Assembly: GCA_036852015.1 (NCBI GenBank) | Contig: JAANDG010000190.1 | Coordinates: forward strand, 174,721-238,720 | Source: Pelodera strongyloides | Taxonomy: Eukaryota; Nematoda; Chromadorea; Rhabditida; Rhabditidae | Direction: 5' to 3' | DNA: 64,000 nucleotides | Shown: piece by piece, positions 34,982 through 49,900 of the stretch | Layout: each line of letters starts with the position of its first letter | How positions within the stretch are numbered: position 1 is the stretch's first letter | The notes under the pieces: generated by a model | Database searches by the model: none | Told to the model about the DNA's origin: nothing | The model's input: the letters and a program-made list of their open reading frames with translations, nothing else | Translations under genes and position numbers: made by a program

Positions 34982-37900
34982 CTGAATTAATTTTTTACCA
35001 GCCGGATGAAGAGCCCTACGGGCTGTCTCTAAAGCGAGAGGTCACACGAGGCAATGATTATGTTTCCTTCCCATTGTGTATTGCCCAAAACTTGATGAAA
35101 AGGCTTCGTTTCCGACAATCTCCTTTATATAAGAAGATAACAGTCTGAGAAGGCTGACGCTTATGGATTGGGCAATGTGCACTGAATACACCTTCAAGGA
35201 AATGCTTTTGGGATCTTTCTGTTCCTCCCCATCTTAATCTCAATTGATAAAAATTTACTTTGGAAACTTGTAGACTCCATTGCTTTTCGGCAAGAAAATT
35301 GTCATTTTCCATTCCTTTTCATTCGAAGGCAACTTTTCCGAATCGTACACAGTCATCACGTTGTCTTTACGTACTCCACACACGAGAGCCGAAGTGTCAG
35401 TTGACTAAATCGACAGTTTATGATGTACATTCGTATTTGCACTGTCATAGATTACATTACGTTCTGTATAGCCTCCTCTCAATTGTTCTGAATTACTCGT
35501 TGCCCAAGTTCTGAAATAACATTAACTACACGAGCTAAATCTGCCCAATTAATTTTGTTTACCAATGAAGTGATACGGTATTTTACTGAATTTTATCAAA
35601 ATTTGAATCTCATGGCAGATATAGAGAATATGCTATGCATGTTAGTTCAGAACAATTATTTAACACTCACCCTCTCTGGACACTTCCACGTCTTTCTCTT
35701 TGTCTTTGGTTTGTTCTTTTTGAGCCACGCACTCATCGTCTCGGCCGCATATCTCCTCAGCATTTCTTTATCATTGAGCAGAAGTCGGAGGGTAAGCTGC
35801 GTGCGCAAAGGACGCGGTTATTTAATTGTTAATCTGTACAACCGTCCTCATTGATTACGGTAGATTACAGTAGCAAGTCTCTTACCGCAATTTCAAAGGA
35901 AAACGTTGTTAGGTTCTCACCTGATTTTATTGAAAGGCTTCTTGAAGGTTTTATACAACTTGTGCACAAGCTAATCCAGCCTAACTCCCCCCCCCCCCGC
36001 CCCCCCCCTGGTCCGGCTCTTGAAACCGTGTTGCATTCAGCAGCAAGGTTTCTCCCAAATTTTCCGACTGATTTATTTATAAATTTGAAATAATACCTTT
36101 ATTGTATCCTCGTCCATCGTCTTCTTCTGAATAAGAAGGAGTAATTTCCTGGCGAATTCAACCCTTGGCGGAGAGAGCTTGGTGTCCGCAGACGCTGCCT
36201 TCAGATACTCGACCACCTCATTGTGCAGTCTGAAATGGAGGAAAAACAACGGCTTATCACGAATTTGCACTCCAAAGTTTACCACAATGTCAAACTAACT
36301 TCTTGCACTCTTCCACATGCGTATCCCATTTCTTTTTTCCAGAAGTAAAGCCTTTCTCCGACTTGAATTCTTCCCAAATTCCCCATTTGGGTAACTGAGC
36401 GAACCATTCCTCATTTGATTTGTCGAGCTCCTGTCCACTCTAAAGCACATAGTTGATTGGTAGCACCCAATGTATTGCATGGAATCTACATTCTTTCCCC
36501 TAGAGACACATACAGTTAATTTAGTTGTTATTTTGTCTAAACGCAGAATACCGACAACCGATGGCTTCAATTACCGTACAACTCAATAAAAAATAAAGAC
36601 AGTTCTGAGAACAGGTACAATAAACCCGAACAACATGGAGGAGAACATTTCCATTCACTTGCAATTATAAACCATATGCGTATAAAAGTTGTATGCGTAT
36701 ACTGTATACATGCGTTTTAAACATTTGCTATAGTTCATATATAATGTGTTCTTATGATAACTCACTCAGCCAATCACCCTCAGATGACATACCTTCTTAT
36801 ACTCTTCGTCTTCTTGCAATTCCTCCTTTGTCTTGTCTTTCTTTGCTTCTTCTTTTTCCTTTTCTTTATCGTCCACCATGTAGTAGGGCTTTTCGACAAC
36901 GTCAACCAGTATTGAGAGGACGAGCAACTCGTATATTTCTGGAGAAGAAAACATTTTAGGAACAAAGACATAACTATGCAAACAAGGGATCGCCATGAGC
37001 AGTTCGTAAGCTTTTGAAAATCGGCCGACTTATTGCTGTTACTTGTGAGATGGAAAATTTTCAAGACTGGAATCCTAAGGAACAAAGTAAAAAAAAACCA
37101 GTAATGTAACGTTGTTTTCCTGACCTCTTGCTCGATGCAGGCTCAGTTCCTTCATACTAAGAATTGTGCTCCACATTTGTTGCCGAATAGAGGGCAAATC
37201 ATGGGAACCGAGACTCAACTCATGTACGGCTTCCAGCACAGGCTAAAAGTATCATGCTAATAGTTTTTCGGATTTTTTTTACAGGCAGTACTATTCTCGA
37301 AAACATACCGCTAGAGCTTCGTCCTCTGCTTTTGGATTGAGCAAGAGTGGGCATAAACACTGGCAGGCCGTGATTTCAGCTCCGCGGTATTTTGAAGCCT
37401 GTGAAGCCAGTTCCTGGCGAGCACGTCCACGCACCTGTAGCAGTCGTATATTGAAAACACGGTAGAATAGAAAATAGATGATTTGATGATTTGGCCATAG
37501 AAATAGAAAACTATAAAATTGATAATATAAAACTAATATAAAACACACGTCGTCATAGCGGGAAACTGCCAGCTTGCACAACATCCGTACGCAACGATCG
37601 AGATTCTTGTTGTATGGGTTGCCACGACGTTGGTTGATGTTCGACTAAATCAGAAAGAAACTATACCCCGAAAACGAGTCCGACCGTATCATGATCGTTA
37701 TTTTGTGTAAATTAGGCGAAGTGTGGAACCTCACCATTCAGGCAACTGGGGGACTCTGGGCCAGTTCCAAGCAGACTCTCAACGCATCTATGTCATGTAT
37801 ATCTGCGCTGTCGATAGACATTTATTAGTGCATTTTTTTTGGACCTTTTTCATAAAATAAACAAAACATGCACATGGTCAATGAAACATGGTGCATACTG

Positions 37901-40900
37901 GTGAGTAGGACAGTATTTATGGCAGTATACCGTTTATTATGTGATGCCATACTATTCATGATAACTTACCGTATCTTGGTTGAATACCGAACTGATAACT
38001 TACGGTATATTCGTTGAAAATTACAGTCTCGCAGTAACTGTACATAGCCTCCCATGTGAGTCGGTCCCTCATATAAGGCTGGGTTGAATCCACTGATTCA
38101 CTCAGTGCCAGATCGTCGTTCTATACTTAATGGTAACTTGGCATATGCTATGCTTCGGAAGAATAGACACGTGCAAGGTGCAGGTACAGAAAATAAGTAA
38201 GGATTATGAGAAGTTCTACAATCACCAGTGTTTAAATTCTCATATGTTAAAATTAGCTAAATACGGTAATGACGATGCTAACTGGTCCCTCATGATAAAT
38301 TTGTTGTAGAATACAGTAAAACGTAGGGAAGGGGATCCTTCGGTGCTAACCTAACTCTGCAAAGGCGCTTTGTGATGAAATGAAATTAACCTTGTTTGCC
38401 GCGGCCGGATTGGCAATGAATGAAATAAGAACCGAAATCATTGTCAATGTGTCAACGTCGTCTGGCCTCTTCAGAAGCATAAAATCCAGAAGCTTCTCGG
38501 TGATGGAAAGCAAGCACTCAACAACGTTTGAACCATCCGGCATCGTGATCACTAAAACGGTTAGAAACATTCAGAGATATTTTGTTTACTTACTTGACGA
38601 AGATGGTATTAATATTCTAACAATAAGCGCTATTTATTCCGCAGTGCAAAGCTCCGATAAATATCAATGCATAGATGCAGGTCAATATTTGTTTGCACAT
38701 ATTTTCACTTCTACTCGGAAACCATTAATCATAGCATATGACGACGCATGCGCAAATTTCTTACCAAACTTGGACATGCCAACAAAGTCGTCGACATGAG
38801 GGAGCGCACTGATCTTGCTGGCGACACCTTCAGTCTTCGGCTTTCCAACATTCCAAACAATCTGCTCATAACAGGCACGGACGATGAACAGACTTTTTTC
38901 AAGTTGTTGCCTAAAATACAGGTATGTTTGTTAAATTGTTGGTAGTAAATTAATTGGACCCTCTACTCTGTGTGATACGGTCATTATCTTTTTAATACTA
39001 GGATTTCTTTCATTGTTATTACTATAGTCAATTTCTTTCTGCGAATTACTACCAACTACATCGGTTGCGAAAACGTTGGGGTTATGATGTTTGTCGAGGT
39101 GACATTGGACAAATTTAAGCAGTCGATTCGTAAAATACGAAGTGAACGGCACACTAACTTGGACAGTTTGTCTGGTTGCTTCAGCTTCTCCATATGCTCA
39201 AACATGAATGCAATGAAATTGCTGACAATCTAAACATATACGCGTGCATGCAGAGTAACTTCAGGTAATAATAAAAAAGCTAAAGGATAATTGCTTGAGC
39301 AAAAAAATGTCCCACGGAATTGTCTAACAATTTTGAAGTTATACAAATAAATATCTACCTTCATGTCCTCAGCATCTGTCTGATGCCAACGGATCTCAAT
39401 GTTCTTCTCGGAGTAAAGCTTTCCCCAATCCTTGAATAAATGCAAAATGTAAAACATAACCACACGTACATATTAATGTATAAAGACAGTAGCAACGTAC
39501 TAGAAGCCAAAAAAGGTAAGCTCTGAATGTCCTACTTTGAGTGGATTCCACACAGTAAGTGGCCTGTCGCTGTTCTTTAGTCTCATTTGTGTGGTGCACG
39601 GGTAGTAAGAGATGAGACTAAATAAAATTGATATTCGCTTGAAAAATGAGGAAGATAAAACATTACTGTAAAGAGATGTGTGTCATGTGCGCAGTTGTTT
39701 TTTCAATTCACACAATAGTTCGTCAACGGGTCGAGAGTTCCACCGGATAAAAACGACTGTGAAATCATACTATCATATCATATCATATTATTATAAATCA
39801 TAGTATTCAAACAGGGCGGAATTCGCCCCTTGCCTAGAATCTTTTCTCCCGACTGTGGTACTTTTCTGTAGGTTCGAAGGTCACGTGGTGCAGTGTGGTG
39901 TTCACAGTCAAAATAAAGCTAGTTTTTCATTTAAAAACTCTCCTGTTAGGGATGCAAAAATGGTTGGATGATCAACTAAATATAATCAAAGTATGTTTTA
40001 CTTATAAATGACGGCACAACATGCAGAAGATCCCTGTGACCACATTCGTTTGTTCACACATGACAAGAGAAGTCCAATCATTTTGCATATTTTGTCGTGC
40101 TCCCTGAAAGAAGACGAGGAAATTAAACCTTTGATTTTCAGAGCAAGTTAAAATATATGCAACAGTTGATTGAAACACGAGGCTTGGGCATAGGCTTAGG
40201 CTTAGGATTCATATCACTAAACCATGATATTCAGGAAAACTAATTGTGGATGCAACCGCTAAGTGAAACACGAGCAAATGATGCATTTATCACTTCAGAA
40301 AAGTCTTACTTGTGAATGACATCAATCCCAACATCACATAGCGAATATGCCAATTGACCGTACCACAGAACATGATTGTCGAGATTCGGATTCTTACGAG
40401 CATTCTCTAGAAAATCCCAAAAAATGACCTGTGAGCTTCTAATCCAAAAAAATGTGTAGATATGTTGGTGAAGGTTTCGAACTTACAGAACAACCAACCT
40501 AACGCGAAATCAGTTGTATTTCATAACAATTAATTCGACAACATACCATCCAGATATGAATTCATACGGGCGTACACAGTGTTGAACAAAACGGACCACT
40601 TTTCGGGACAAAACTGAAAAGAAAAACAGAGATAAATATCTATGACATTCGCATATGATCTAGCAAAATTCTTACAAGCAGACAAACCTTAACGAGGAAA
40701 GCGATAATACTGGAGTAGATTCTGGCAGCGTTCACGTGTTCATGCGAAGTCGACAGAACGAGAGTGCACAGACGGTTGGCGATTTTCTGAAAGCAACAAT
40801 TTATATATATGTTATCTCAATTGTTTGTAATAGTGTTCTATGTTTGGTTGATCATCAATACCTCTCTCACACGTCTATCCCCCGAACAAGCCATAGCCTC

Positions 40901-43900
40901 AAGGCATGTGAATGTACATCCGTCAACGAAGATATCTTCGTAATTCGTGTAGTTGTCGTTGTCCTACAATATTCCCTCGTTAGCTCTCAAGTAGGGGAAA
41001 AATCAATACATGATCAAAATCAGGGACACATTTGTTGGATGATTTGAAACAAGCGGGAGCAATATTATGTGCATAGGGAAAAAGTGCGATGTTGATAGAA
41101 ACGGTGCTGGGTGCACGGGGAATCTAAATTGTACATACAGTGCAGGGTTAGTTAGTAAGTAACCAAGCAGTGTAAAATTCATCAAAGCTTTCTATTCTTT
41201 TTTTACCATATGATACCGCTGGGCGAGTCTGGAAGGCGGTACGATGTAGCCCTAAAGTAAATACGCCCCCGCTAATAGACTAATTGTAAAATGTGAAAAC
41301 TTACATTTGACGAAACTGATCACAACATTCTTTTCAAGGAATTTTCAGGAATAATATGTGTGTATTTAGACATAAGTAAACTCTTGTTAAAGGGTCAGGC
41401 CCATTTCAAATGACCTCTATTTTTTATGATTCCATCTGATTCTCCATGTCAAATATAGTAGGATACGATATTTTCTAATTTTCAACGCCCAAAATTCACG
41501 CAGTATTCAGCAATTTACCATTGCCAGTCATACCCAACTATCTATCGCAGTTGTCACGCCCATTCGGCTAATTGGGCAATATGCTCTATTGGGCGTGGCA
41601 ATTGCGATATTGGCCAATCAGCGCGAATGGGCGTGCCAACTGCGATAGATAGTTGGGTATGACTGGCAATGGTAAATTGCTGAATAGTGTGTGAATTTTG
41701 CGCTTGAAAATTAGAAAAATATTGCATCCTACTATATTTGACATGGAGAATCAGATGGAATCACCAAACATAGGGGTCATTTGAAATGGGCCTGACCCTT
41801 TAATATATAATATCCTAAATTCACTCATGATTACCTTGGCGTCCCGGAGAGACCCAATTACTTCCGTAGAATTGCCGGGGATGGGTGTGCAGATTACTTC
41901 AATCATGCCAAATATTCTGAAGAAGACTGGCGTTATTCCCAGAAAAATCGTTTACAACGTTGCCGAGTACCAGACGGACACAATTTACGATTCTGATTTT
42001 CGGCTTGCTTTGTTTTATTTGCATTTTCATGCTTTTTATTTCTTTACAGTTTTTTAATCGTGGCTTTAAATTATCAATCATACTTGTCAATCGCTCGATC
42101 CACGATTCTCATCATAGAGCCGGTCCTGGCTGCCAGTTTCCTCTCTTCCATTGTCAAAGAATTCAGCGAAGCAAATTGGGTACAATCCACACACGGAATC
42201 GCATTGAATACGTAGGAGAGAATCTAGATTACAATTCATGAAACGGAAATTTTTAACGAATCTCGCAAATAACATAACAACTCCAGTTTATATGACAGTC
42301 CAAGAACTTGACGAGAGCTTAAGTGAGTTAATTTGATTTACTGGGACCCATACCATACGATGTTTTTTTTAGTCGACCACGGTAGACACACTGACGAACT
42401 GCTTCACATTGGAAACTCACATTGCAAATTTCCTTGGTTCTTTGAAGTTGATTTACGTCAATCAAATCGACAACTTGGTCAAGAATAGTGATGAGATGAG
42501 TACGAGCCGATTGAGACGGAATAATCGAATCAGGATCTTCCTCTACGGTTCCAGACTGCAAACATGCGCTTCAGACTAAGTAGAGATAATTTTTGTTAGA
42601 ATATTCACTAAACCAGCGATGTATGATCTTTACAATCAGATAAGCCATGAGCTGAATCATCCACTGGATTAGTAACACGCCAACCTCTTCTGATATTATC
42701 TTCTTTTCCTTTCGAATTTCCCCGACATCAAATGTGCCTTGGGAGAGTGGAATAATGATATGAGCAATGCATCGCAGGGTTTGAATGAGGCGATTTGGTT
42801 CAGATAGATGACCGATGGCTGGATAGAGACTGAAAGTGATTGTTGAAGAATCAATAGTAATGCTGGCACAACACGACTCGAAATTCGTTTTGGTTATAAT
42901 AAATTACAATGAAAATATCAATACCGACCTTTGAAGAATCTTCGGAATCACGAGCTCCGGGGCAAAAAGTGACAATTTTGCGACCATACTGGGGACATCC
43001 CAGGAATTCATTTCAGCATACAAGGCAGGCATGATAATGGGCAGAAGCTAAAATAAAATACTGCAACTAAAGATAAAAAAGGAAAATAAGTCATGGAGCC
43101 ACCAGTCAGTTCAGTTTATTTGTATGAGCTCGCTATGTACAGTGGAAGAAAATCGTGAAGACTACTGTAATTACTGTAACCATAGAACAATGCTGAAATT
43201 GTTAAATAACATAATGTTCATGAGTTACCTTTGAAACGAGCAGCCGTAGTTTTTCCTTCGTCAGCTTCTTATCTTCCGGGATCTGAAGCAAGTGCCATTT
43301 AGTTTACTTTTACTTTTCCCCCAGATGAACTCAAATGCACGACCAGAAAAAAAGTTGCGCACCCTATTGCTTTCAGTTTTGCTCTAAAGAATACTGAGGG
43401 CGCTCGCGAGAATCTGGCAATAGTCTAGGCGAAGCCTGGGCCTGGGCGAAGTACTCGGCGAGAGGTACTCGCACCTCTTTGTTTTCTTAGCCGCGCACCA
43501 CCAAAGGTTTCGTACAATAAGCTCACCCTGTCTTTAATCGGCTTTACATATTCCCTCCTGTACCTGTTCACGAATCCACGCATCAGACTTTGGAACACGG
43601 AAATTGCATTCAACGAATGATCGCCCTGGAAGTAATCGCATTTTCAAGTTACAATTATTTTTTATATATATTCATTTTCAGAAACCGAAGATGCGAAACG
43701 ATAAATTACCTCGTAAAATGGGTGCATTTCCTGTGCCATGTAATCGAAGAAACGAAAGAGATGATCATCGCATCTAAATGGATAGATTTTTTACAACGCA
43801 AATACACCGCCGAAACGCAATTCTGTTCTGCAAATTATCCTAACAGCAAAGCGAAATGTTATGGAAAGAAAATGAGAAAGTTTCAATAAAGAGAAAACAA

Positions 43901-46900
43901 AAAGACTTACCCATTTGGCAGCCCATAAGTGTACACAATCAAGTCGGTCATGCGAAAAGATCCCTCATTGTTCTCCAAGGCTTGTGGTGTCTGAGAATTA
44001 AATATAAGCAATTTTCTCCAAGCTACACGCGGTCAAAGGCTCACTCTCGATGTGGTGAATTTTTCGAAGAATAACCGGATACCACTCAAACACTCGAGCG
44101 TCATTCCCAGGTTCGTCACATCTAACTGTGAGGAGTGCTGTCTACGGTACAACCCTGTATTTTCACATTTAGCTCTATCTGGGACTTTGAACAGAGTTCT
44201 GCCGCCAACGTCTCAATATATATGGCGCTGCCCTAATTCGTAAACAGGAATATTTTACCGCTTTATCACGTCCACGGCTTGGCATATTCATGGAGCGAAT
44301 TAGTTCCGTGAAGATCCGATCATACATTGGAGACCAGTTCACAAATCCTGGACAGTGCTTTTGCAACCTAAGCCAGCAAAACTGGTTTGAACCGGTTGTT
44401 TACAGACACTAATAGTGATGTGTGTCCACCTTGAACGCACCTAGCAAATGTAAGCAATGTTGGTGTCGAGGCCAATCATTGTTACATAACTGTACAGAAA
44501 ATACCAAGTGGGTGGTCCAATATATGTGTATGGTCGCGAACTGCGAATGATATTGTAACAGGCTTTTTGAAACTTGTACGTGTGCTTTTGCAAACTTAAT
44601 CGCTGACTTTCCAAACAAAATCGAGTCCGAGTAATAGTCGCAGAAGTTTTCAGCCACTTCATGCAGGTGCCAAAGCTCCTGGAACAAAATGAAGTCAACA
44701 TCACATACTTTCATTCATTTCTCTTTTTCCCTAATAATTTGGCTTTTTTTCTTCACAAAAGCAATTTTAAGTAACTAAAGGCCACTAATTAATTAGTAAA
44801 TTACGTGCCAATTAGTTTCAAACAATCTATTGAAATAGTTAATTGGGTAATATGCTCTATTGGGCGTGGCAATTGCGATATTGGCCAATCAGCGTGAATG
44901 GGCGTGCCAACTGCGATAGATAGTTGGGTATGACTGGCAATGGTAAATTGCTGATTAGTGTGTGAATTTTGCGCTTGAAAATTCGAAAAGTATTGCATCC
45001 TACTATATTTGACATGGAGAATCAGGTGGAATGAACAAAAATAGGGGTCATTTCACTGAGAACCGATGAGTGGTGCGCCGCACCATTTCGGGACACAAAA
45101 TGCGCGCCGCAAAGAAATGGGCCGCAAACTGCGAGCCGATCCGGTGCGGGAAACACTTTACTTGGTTCGGCGCGCAAGTTGCGCCCCGCACTATTTCCGC
45201 ACCGTTTCCGCACCTTTTCGGCAACGTTTTGGGGGTGTTTCCCGCAACGGTTGGGGGTGTTTCCCGCGCCAAAACGGCAACCGGAGTAGGTGAAATATTT
45301 TTTTCCGTGCGCATAAAATTCTTTTGCGGGAAACACCCCCAAAATGTTGCGGCGCGCAACTCTCGAGTTTCGTTGTTGAAATGGGCCTGACCCTTTAAAT
45401 TTAAAGGAGGAGGCTCACGAGATCTAAGTGTACGATTTCTTTCTTCTTATCGATAGATGATGGTATTTGTTTCCAATAAACATGCCTTATGAAGCAAAAG
45501 CTTTTAATTAGAAGGAATAAATCAATATAATGCTTAGAATTTTATCAAAATTCTTGACCGTAGCCTTTGTGTCCCGAGGGTATCTGGCTCTTATTGTATG
45601 TCTCCCGAGGGTATCTAGCTATAGTTGCACCCTTAGTTTCTTATTTTGAGACCACCAGATGCCCTCGGGTCATACACAATTACAAAGGCTATGGTAAGGA
45701 ATTTTGATAGAATTCTAAGCATTATATTGATTTATTCCTTCTAATTAAAAGCTTTTGCTTCATAAGGCATGTTTCTTGGAAGCAAATACCATCATCTATC
45801 GATAAGAAGAAAGAAATCGTACACTTAGATCTCGTGAGCCTCCTCCTTTAAAGGAAGGCAGTCACGATATTTTCGCAATTTTTTTTAATTTTCATTAAAT
45901 ATAGGTAGGTATGAGAAAACATTCGATACCAATACCAATTTCCAGAAAAATAAACTCGGGGAGAGAATTAACAACTGAGGACGGGAGTTACTCGACTACA
46001 GTAGATACGCAATTGTCCCTGCAAAGTCTCACTATAATATAATAAATATCCTGCGGTGTTAGACAATTGTGATATGGTGTCACTGCTGGGTATTCACTCT
46101 CGGCTGCAATCCGGGCAATTGCTTTAATGCACATATATTGTTATCCAGTCACTCCCATTCTCAGTGAATTATCTCCCTTAGTTCGTTTCTCTTTAAAGGG
46201 ACAGGCCCATCAAAGTAAACCTATATTTACGATACGTCCATAGTGACTATCAAATTACAATATATACAAACTAAATTTCACATTTATTTGCCATTGAAAA
46301 CTTTTTTCCGATGCGCTCTGCTCAAATGTATACCGTAGAGCCGCAAATATCCTTGTCGTCAATGCAAATTTATCGTGAAATTATAATGCGATTAAAATTT
46401 GCATATATAGCTTTGAAATCTGCAGTTTTATGGTATACATTTGAGCAGGGCGCATTGGAAAAAAAGTTGTCTAGGGCGAATAATGGTGAAATTTAGTTTG
46501 TATATATTGTAATAAAAATGCTTGATAGTCATTATGAACGTATCGTAAATGTAGGTTTATTTTGATGGGCCTGTCCCTTTAAAGGAAGGCAGTCACTTCA
46601 AATTCAACTTTTTTATTCGATTTTATTAGATGCAAGAAGATTTACAAAACATTATGCAGCCAGTAAAAAGCCACATAAAAGCGAACTCAGATAGAGAAAT
46701 CAATGAGAATGGGTTTTGGTAAATGACCGTCGCCGGTGCATATATGCAATTGCCAGGGGTACTTTGAGAGTGAACAGCCTGCAGTGTTACACACCTGACG
46801 CGTGGTTTATCACTGCATGGTATTTATTATGAAACTCTATACGGGCAATTATAAACTACGGTATACTAGTAAAACTCGTACACAGGGATTTCTCTCCCTG

Positions 46901-49900
46901 AGTTCCTTTTGCCGTACTTTGGTGCTGGAATCGTAGTTATCTTCACATATTTTAATATTTAATGAAAAGCGAATAAAAATACGAACTTGTAGTGACTGCG
47001 ATCCTTTAAGTTCATATTGGTACCATATTTTCCTTTACCACTTACCACTTCCTTTACCTTTAACACTGATATCAAACTACCTTAAACCAAATGGTTGCTC
47101 CAAATTGCTGGTGTTGATCAACAGTAAGATTCACAGGCAGGAACGCGAGGCATACTCTCATATAATTGGTCAATTCGTCAGGGGAGATCGAGCGATAGTG
47201 AGCGAGCTGAAAAACTAGTTAACTTTTAATAATTAAGAAATTAGAAGAGCCAGTAATATCAGCTCTGATTGAATATTCTCTGTAAATTGACATACAACAT
47301 GTTCATGGAGCAAAAAAGCTCCGAACGCAAATAACGTAAAGAAATATTGGAAATTTTCAGCAACTTAGGATCCGTGGGTGGGGCAGATGAAATAAATGCA
47401 GTAATTAGTACCATACGATTACATAGCCGATTTTCGTCATTTGTCTTATCATCATCATGTTCGCTTGCGTGTAAGCTAGCCAAAGGATGCTCAGCAAAAA
47501 GGTGCGTGCGATAGGAGATCAGCTAAAAGCCCGATGCCGTACTTAAATCAACATTTTTGTCTTCCATAGCCAATGTTTTTACCGGGGCAAACCCGGCAAA
47601 CATATTTTTGCATGAGGAACTCCAAAACGACAACCATCCTGACCCTGACAATTACTGTAACTATATATAAACTACGCTACCATAGATTACTAAATTTAAA
47701 TAAAGAAACAATTTGCAACGGGACTAAATATTTTAAATGGTCCGAGTACTGTAATCGAGTTTATTTATGATTTTACCACACCCATAAACATAGCAAAAAG
47801 GTAGTTCATTTCCTTAGACTTCAGTAGGAAAGTGTTGAATACAACGTGTATACCTCGTCCCAAATGCCCTTTGTAGAGTCGGCTGGGAAGAATTTCTTCA
47901 CTTTTTCTCCCACCAAACAGATCTCGTGGAAAGCGAACTAAACAGGATCGTCGAAATTCACTAAAGGTCAGTTTTGGAAACGCGTCTCATATAACTGCAC
48001 TCCTATGTATTTATGCTAACAATAAGTGGGACAGAAGCTGCGTCGATTTTGTATTCTAATAATGCTCGTTTACGTGTAATTCATACGAATGCAGTTATTT
48101 AACAAACGTTCCAAAACCGTTTGTTATACCGTTTAACCTTCCAGTTTGTATGAGCTACCGTAGGTGAGTGGATATTTACTTTGGGAGGAGCGGGTGAGTG
48201 GAGTATTCAATAATTCAAACACCAAATTATTGTGCTTGTCGTCGAAGTTTTTGAAAACGCTGCCGAGTCAACCAGTTTAGAAAAAAACTACGAAACATAA
48301 AATAGGATGCATCTCAAACCTTTTCGTTTTTTCCAAACGCAATTGAATGGATCAAATCTAAAAGAGGCTTCCAAGGCAGTTCCAAGTCATTTCGAGTTAA
48401 ACGTGCATCCCTGGAACTTAAACTATGTGAGCAACCAATTATATTTATTGTGCACTCTTGTTAGTCGATCTGTGATCAACGAAACTACTGTACCACTATA
48501 GTGCGTGTTTCCGCTACTACACTGTTTGAGCACAAAATGTGTTCTTAGAAATGAAGCGTAGTGAGTAAGTACTACCTGATGAGAGCAATCAATGCCTTCA
48601 CTGCTTCACTTGCGGACCGCGTCGGAATTTTGGGATGGCATATGGCAGAGTAGACCAGTTTGATCAGGTTAAGGTGGATTTGACGCGAATAACGGTGGTG
48701 GTGACGATCAATATATCTATAAGTTTCATATTAAAGGGTCAGGCCCATTTCAAATAACCCCTATTTTTGATAATTCCATCTGATTTGCCATATCAAATAT
48801 AGTAGGATACGATATTTTTCTAATTTTCAAGCGCAAAATTACCGCAGTTGCAGTATTCAGCAGTTTACCATGGCCAGTCATACCCAACTATATATCGCAT
48901 TTGTCACGCCCCTCCGCGCTAATTGGGCAATATGCTCTATTGGGCGTGGCAATTGCGATATAGGCCAATCAGCGCGAATGGGCGTGTAAACTGCGATTGA
49001 TTGTTGTGTATGACCGGCCATGGTAAATTGCTGAAAACTGCGTGAATATTGCGACTGAAAATTAGAAAAATATTGCATCCTACTATATTTGACATGGAGA
49101 ATCAGATGGAATCATCAAAAATAGGGGTCATTTGAAATGGGCCTGACCCTTTAAAACAACGCTGCCTAATAGTGTATTTATCTCCAGTTTCGCGTTTCCA
49201 GTTTCCCATAGTTAAGACATGCAAATGTTAACATTTGCATATCTTAAAGGGTCAGGCCCATTTCAAATGACCCCTATTTTTGATGATTCCATCTGCTTCT
49301 CCATGTCAAATATAGTAGGATACTATGTTTTTCTAATTTTCAAGCGCAAAATTCACGTAGTATTCAGCAATTTACCATTGCCAGTCATACCCAACTATCT
49401 ATCGCAGTTGCCACGCCCCTTCGCGCTAATTGGCCAATATGCCCTGTTGGGCGTGGCAATTGCGATATCGGCCAATCAGCGCGAATGGGCGTGCCAACTG
49501 CGATAGATAGTTGGGTATGACTGCCCATGGTAAATTGCTGAATAGTCTGTGAATTTTGCGCTCGACAATTAGAAAAATATCGCATCCTACTATATTTGAC
49601 ATGGAGAATCGGATGAAATCGTCAAAAATAGGGGTCATTTGAAATGGGCCTGACCCTTTAACTATGGGAAACTGGAAACGCGAAACTGGAGATAAATACA
49701 CTATGAGGCTACTTTCATCGAAATGCATTATCGACTTTCCATTATCGAAAATGTCGCATAATATTGCACACTTGAATGAAACTCACGAATCGTATCATCC
49801 AAGGTTTGTAATATTTTCGTTAGGGCGCGTTTCAGATGGCCGAAAGAAAGAAAAAAATTGGGGAAAAGAAAATTTCTGAAAGACAATGCAAAAACAAGAG

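Larger units (their letters stand above)
44679..47080. other. 2.4-kb PSME4 intron filled by abutting elements
   Basis: Almost the whole intron is five palindromic elements placed end to end: family 1, 6, 7, 2 and 7. Adjacent copies share or nearly share TTTAAA. No coding sequence was seen. Confidence 0.85.

Noticed and set aside
45022..45390. Overlapping open frames of about 100 codons on both strands
   Set aside because: They come from GC-rich inserted repeat DNA lacking stop codons. No domain or splice context is seen.
48135..48290. Minus-strand frame (FKNFDDKHNNLVFELL) as the missing PSME4 exon
   Set aside because: It looks coding, but both ends are out of phase with the neighbouring exons and it does not resemble the expected GLNWFP segment.
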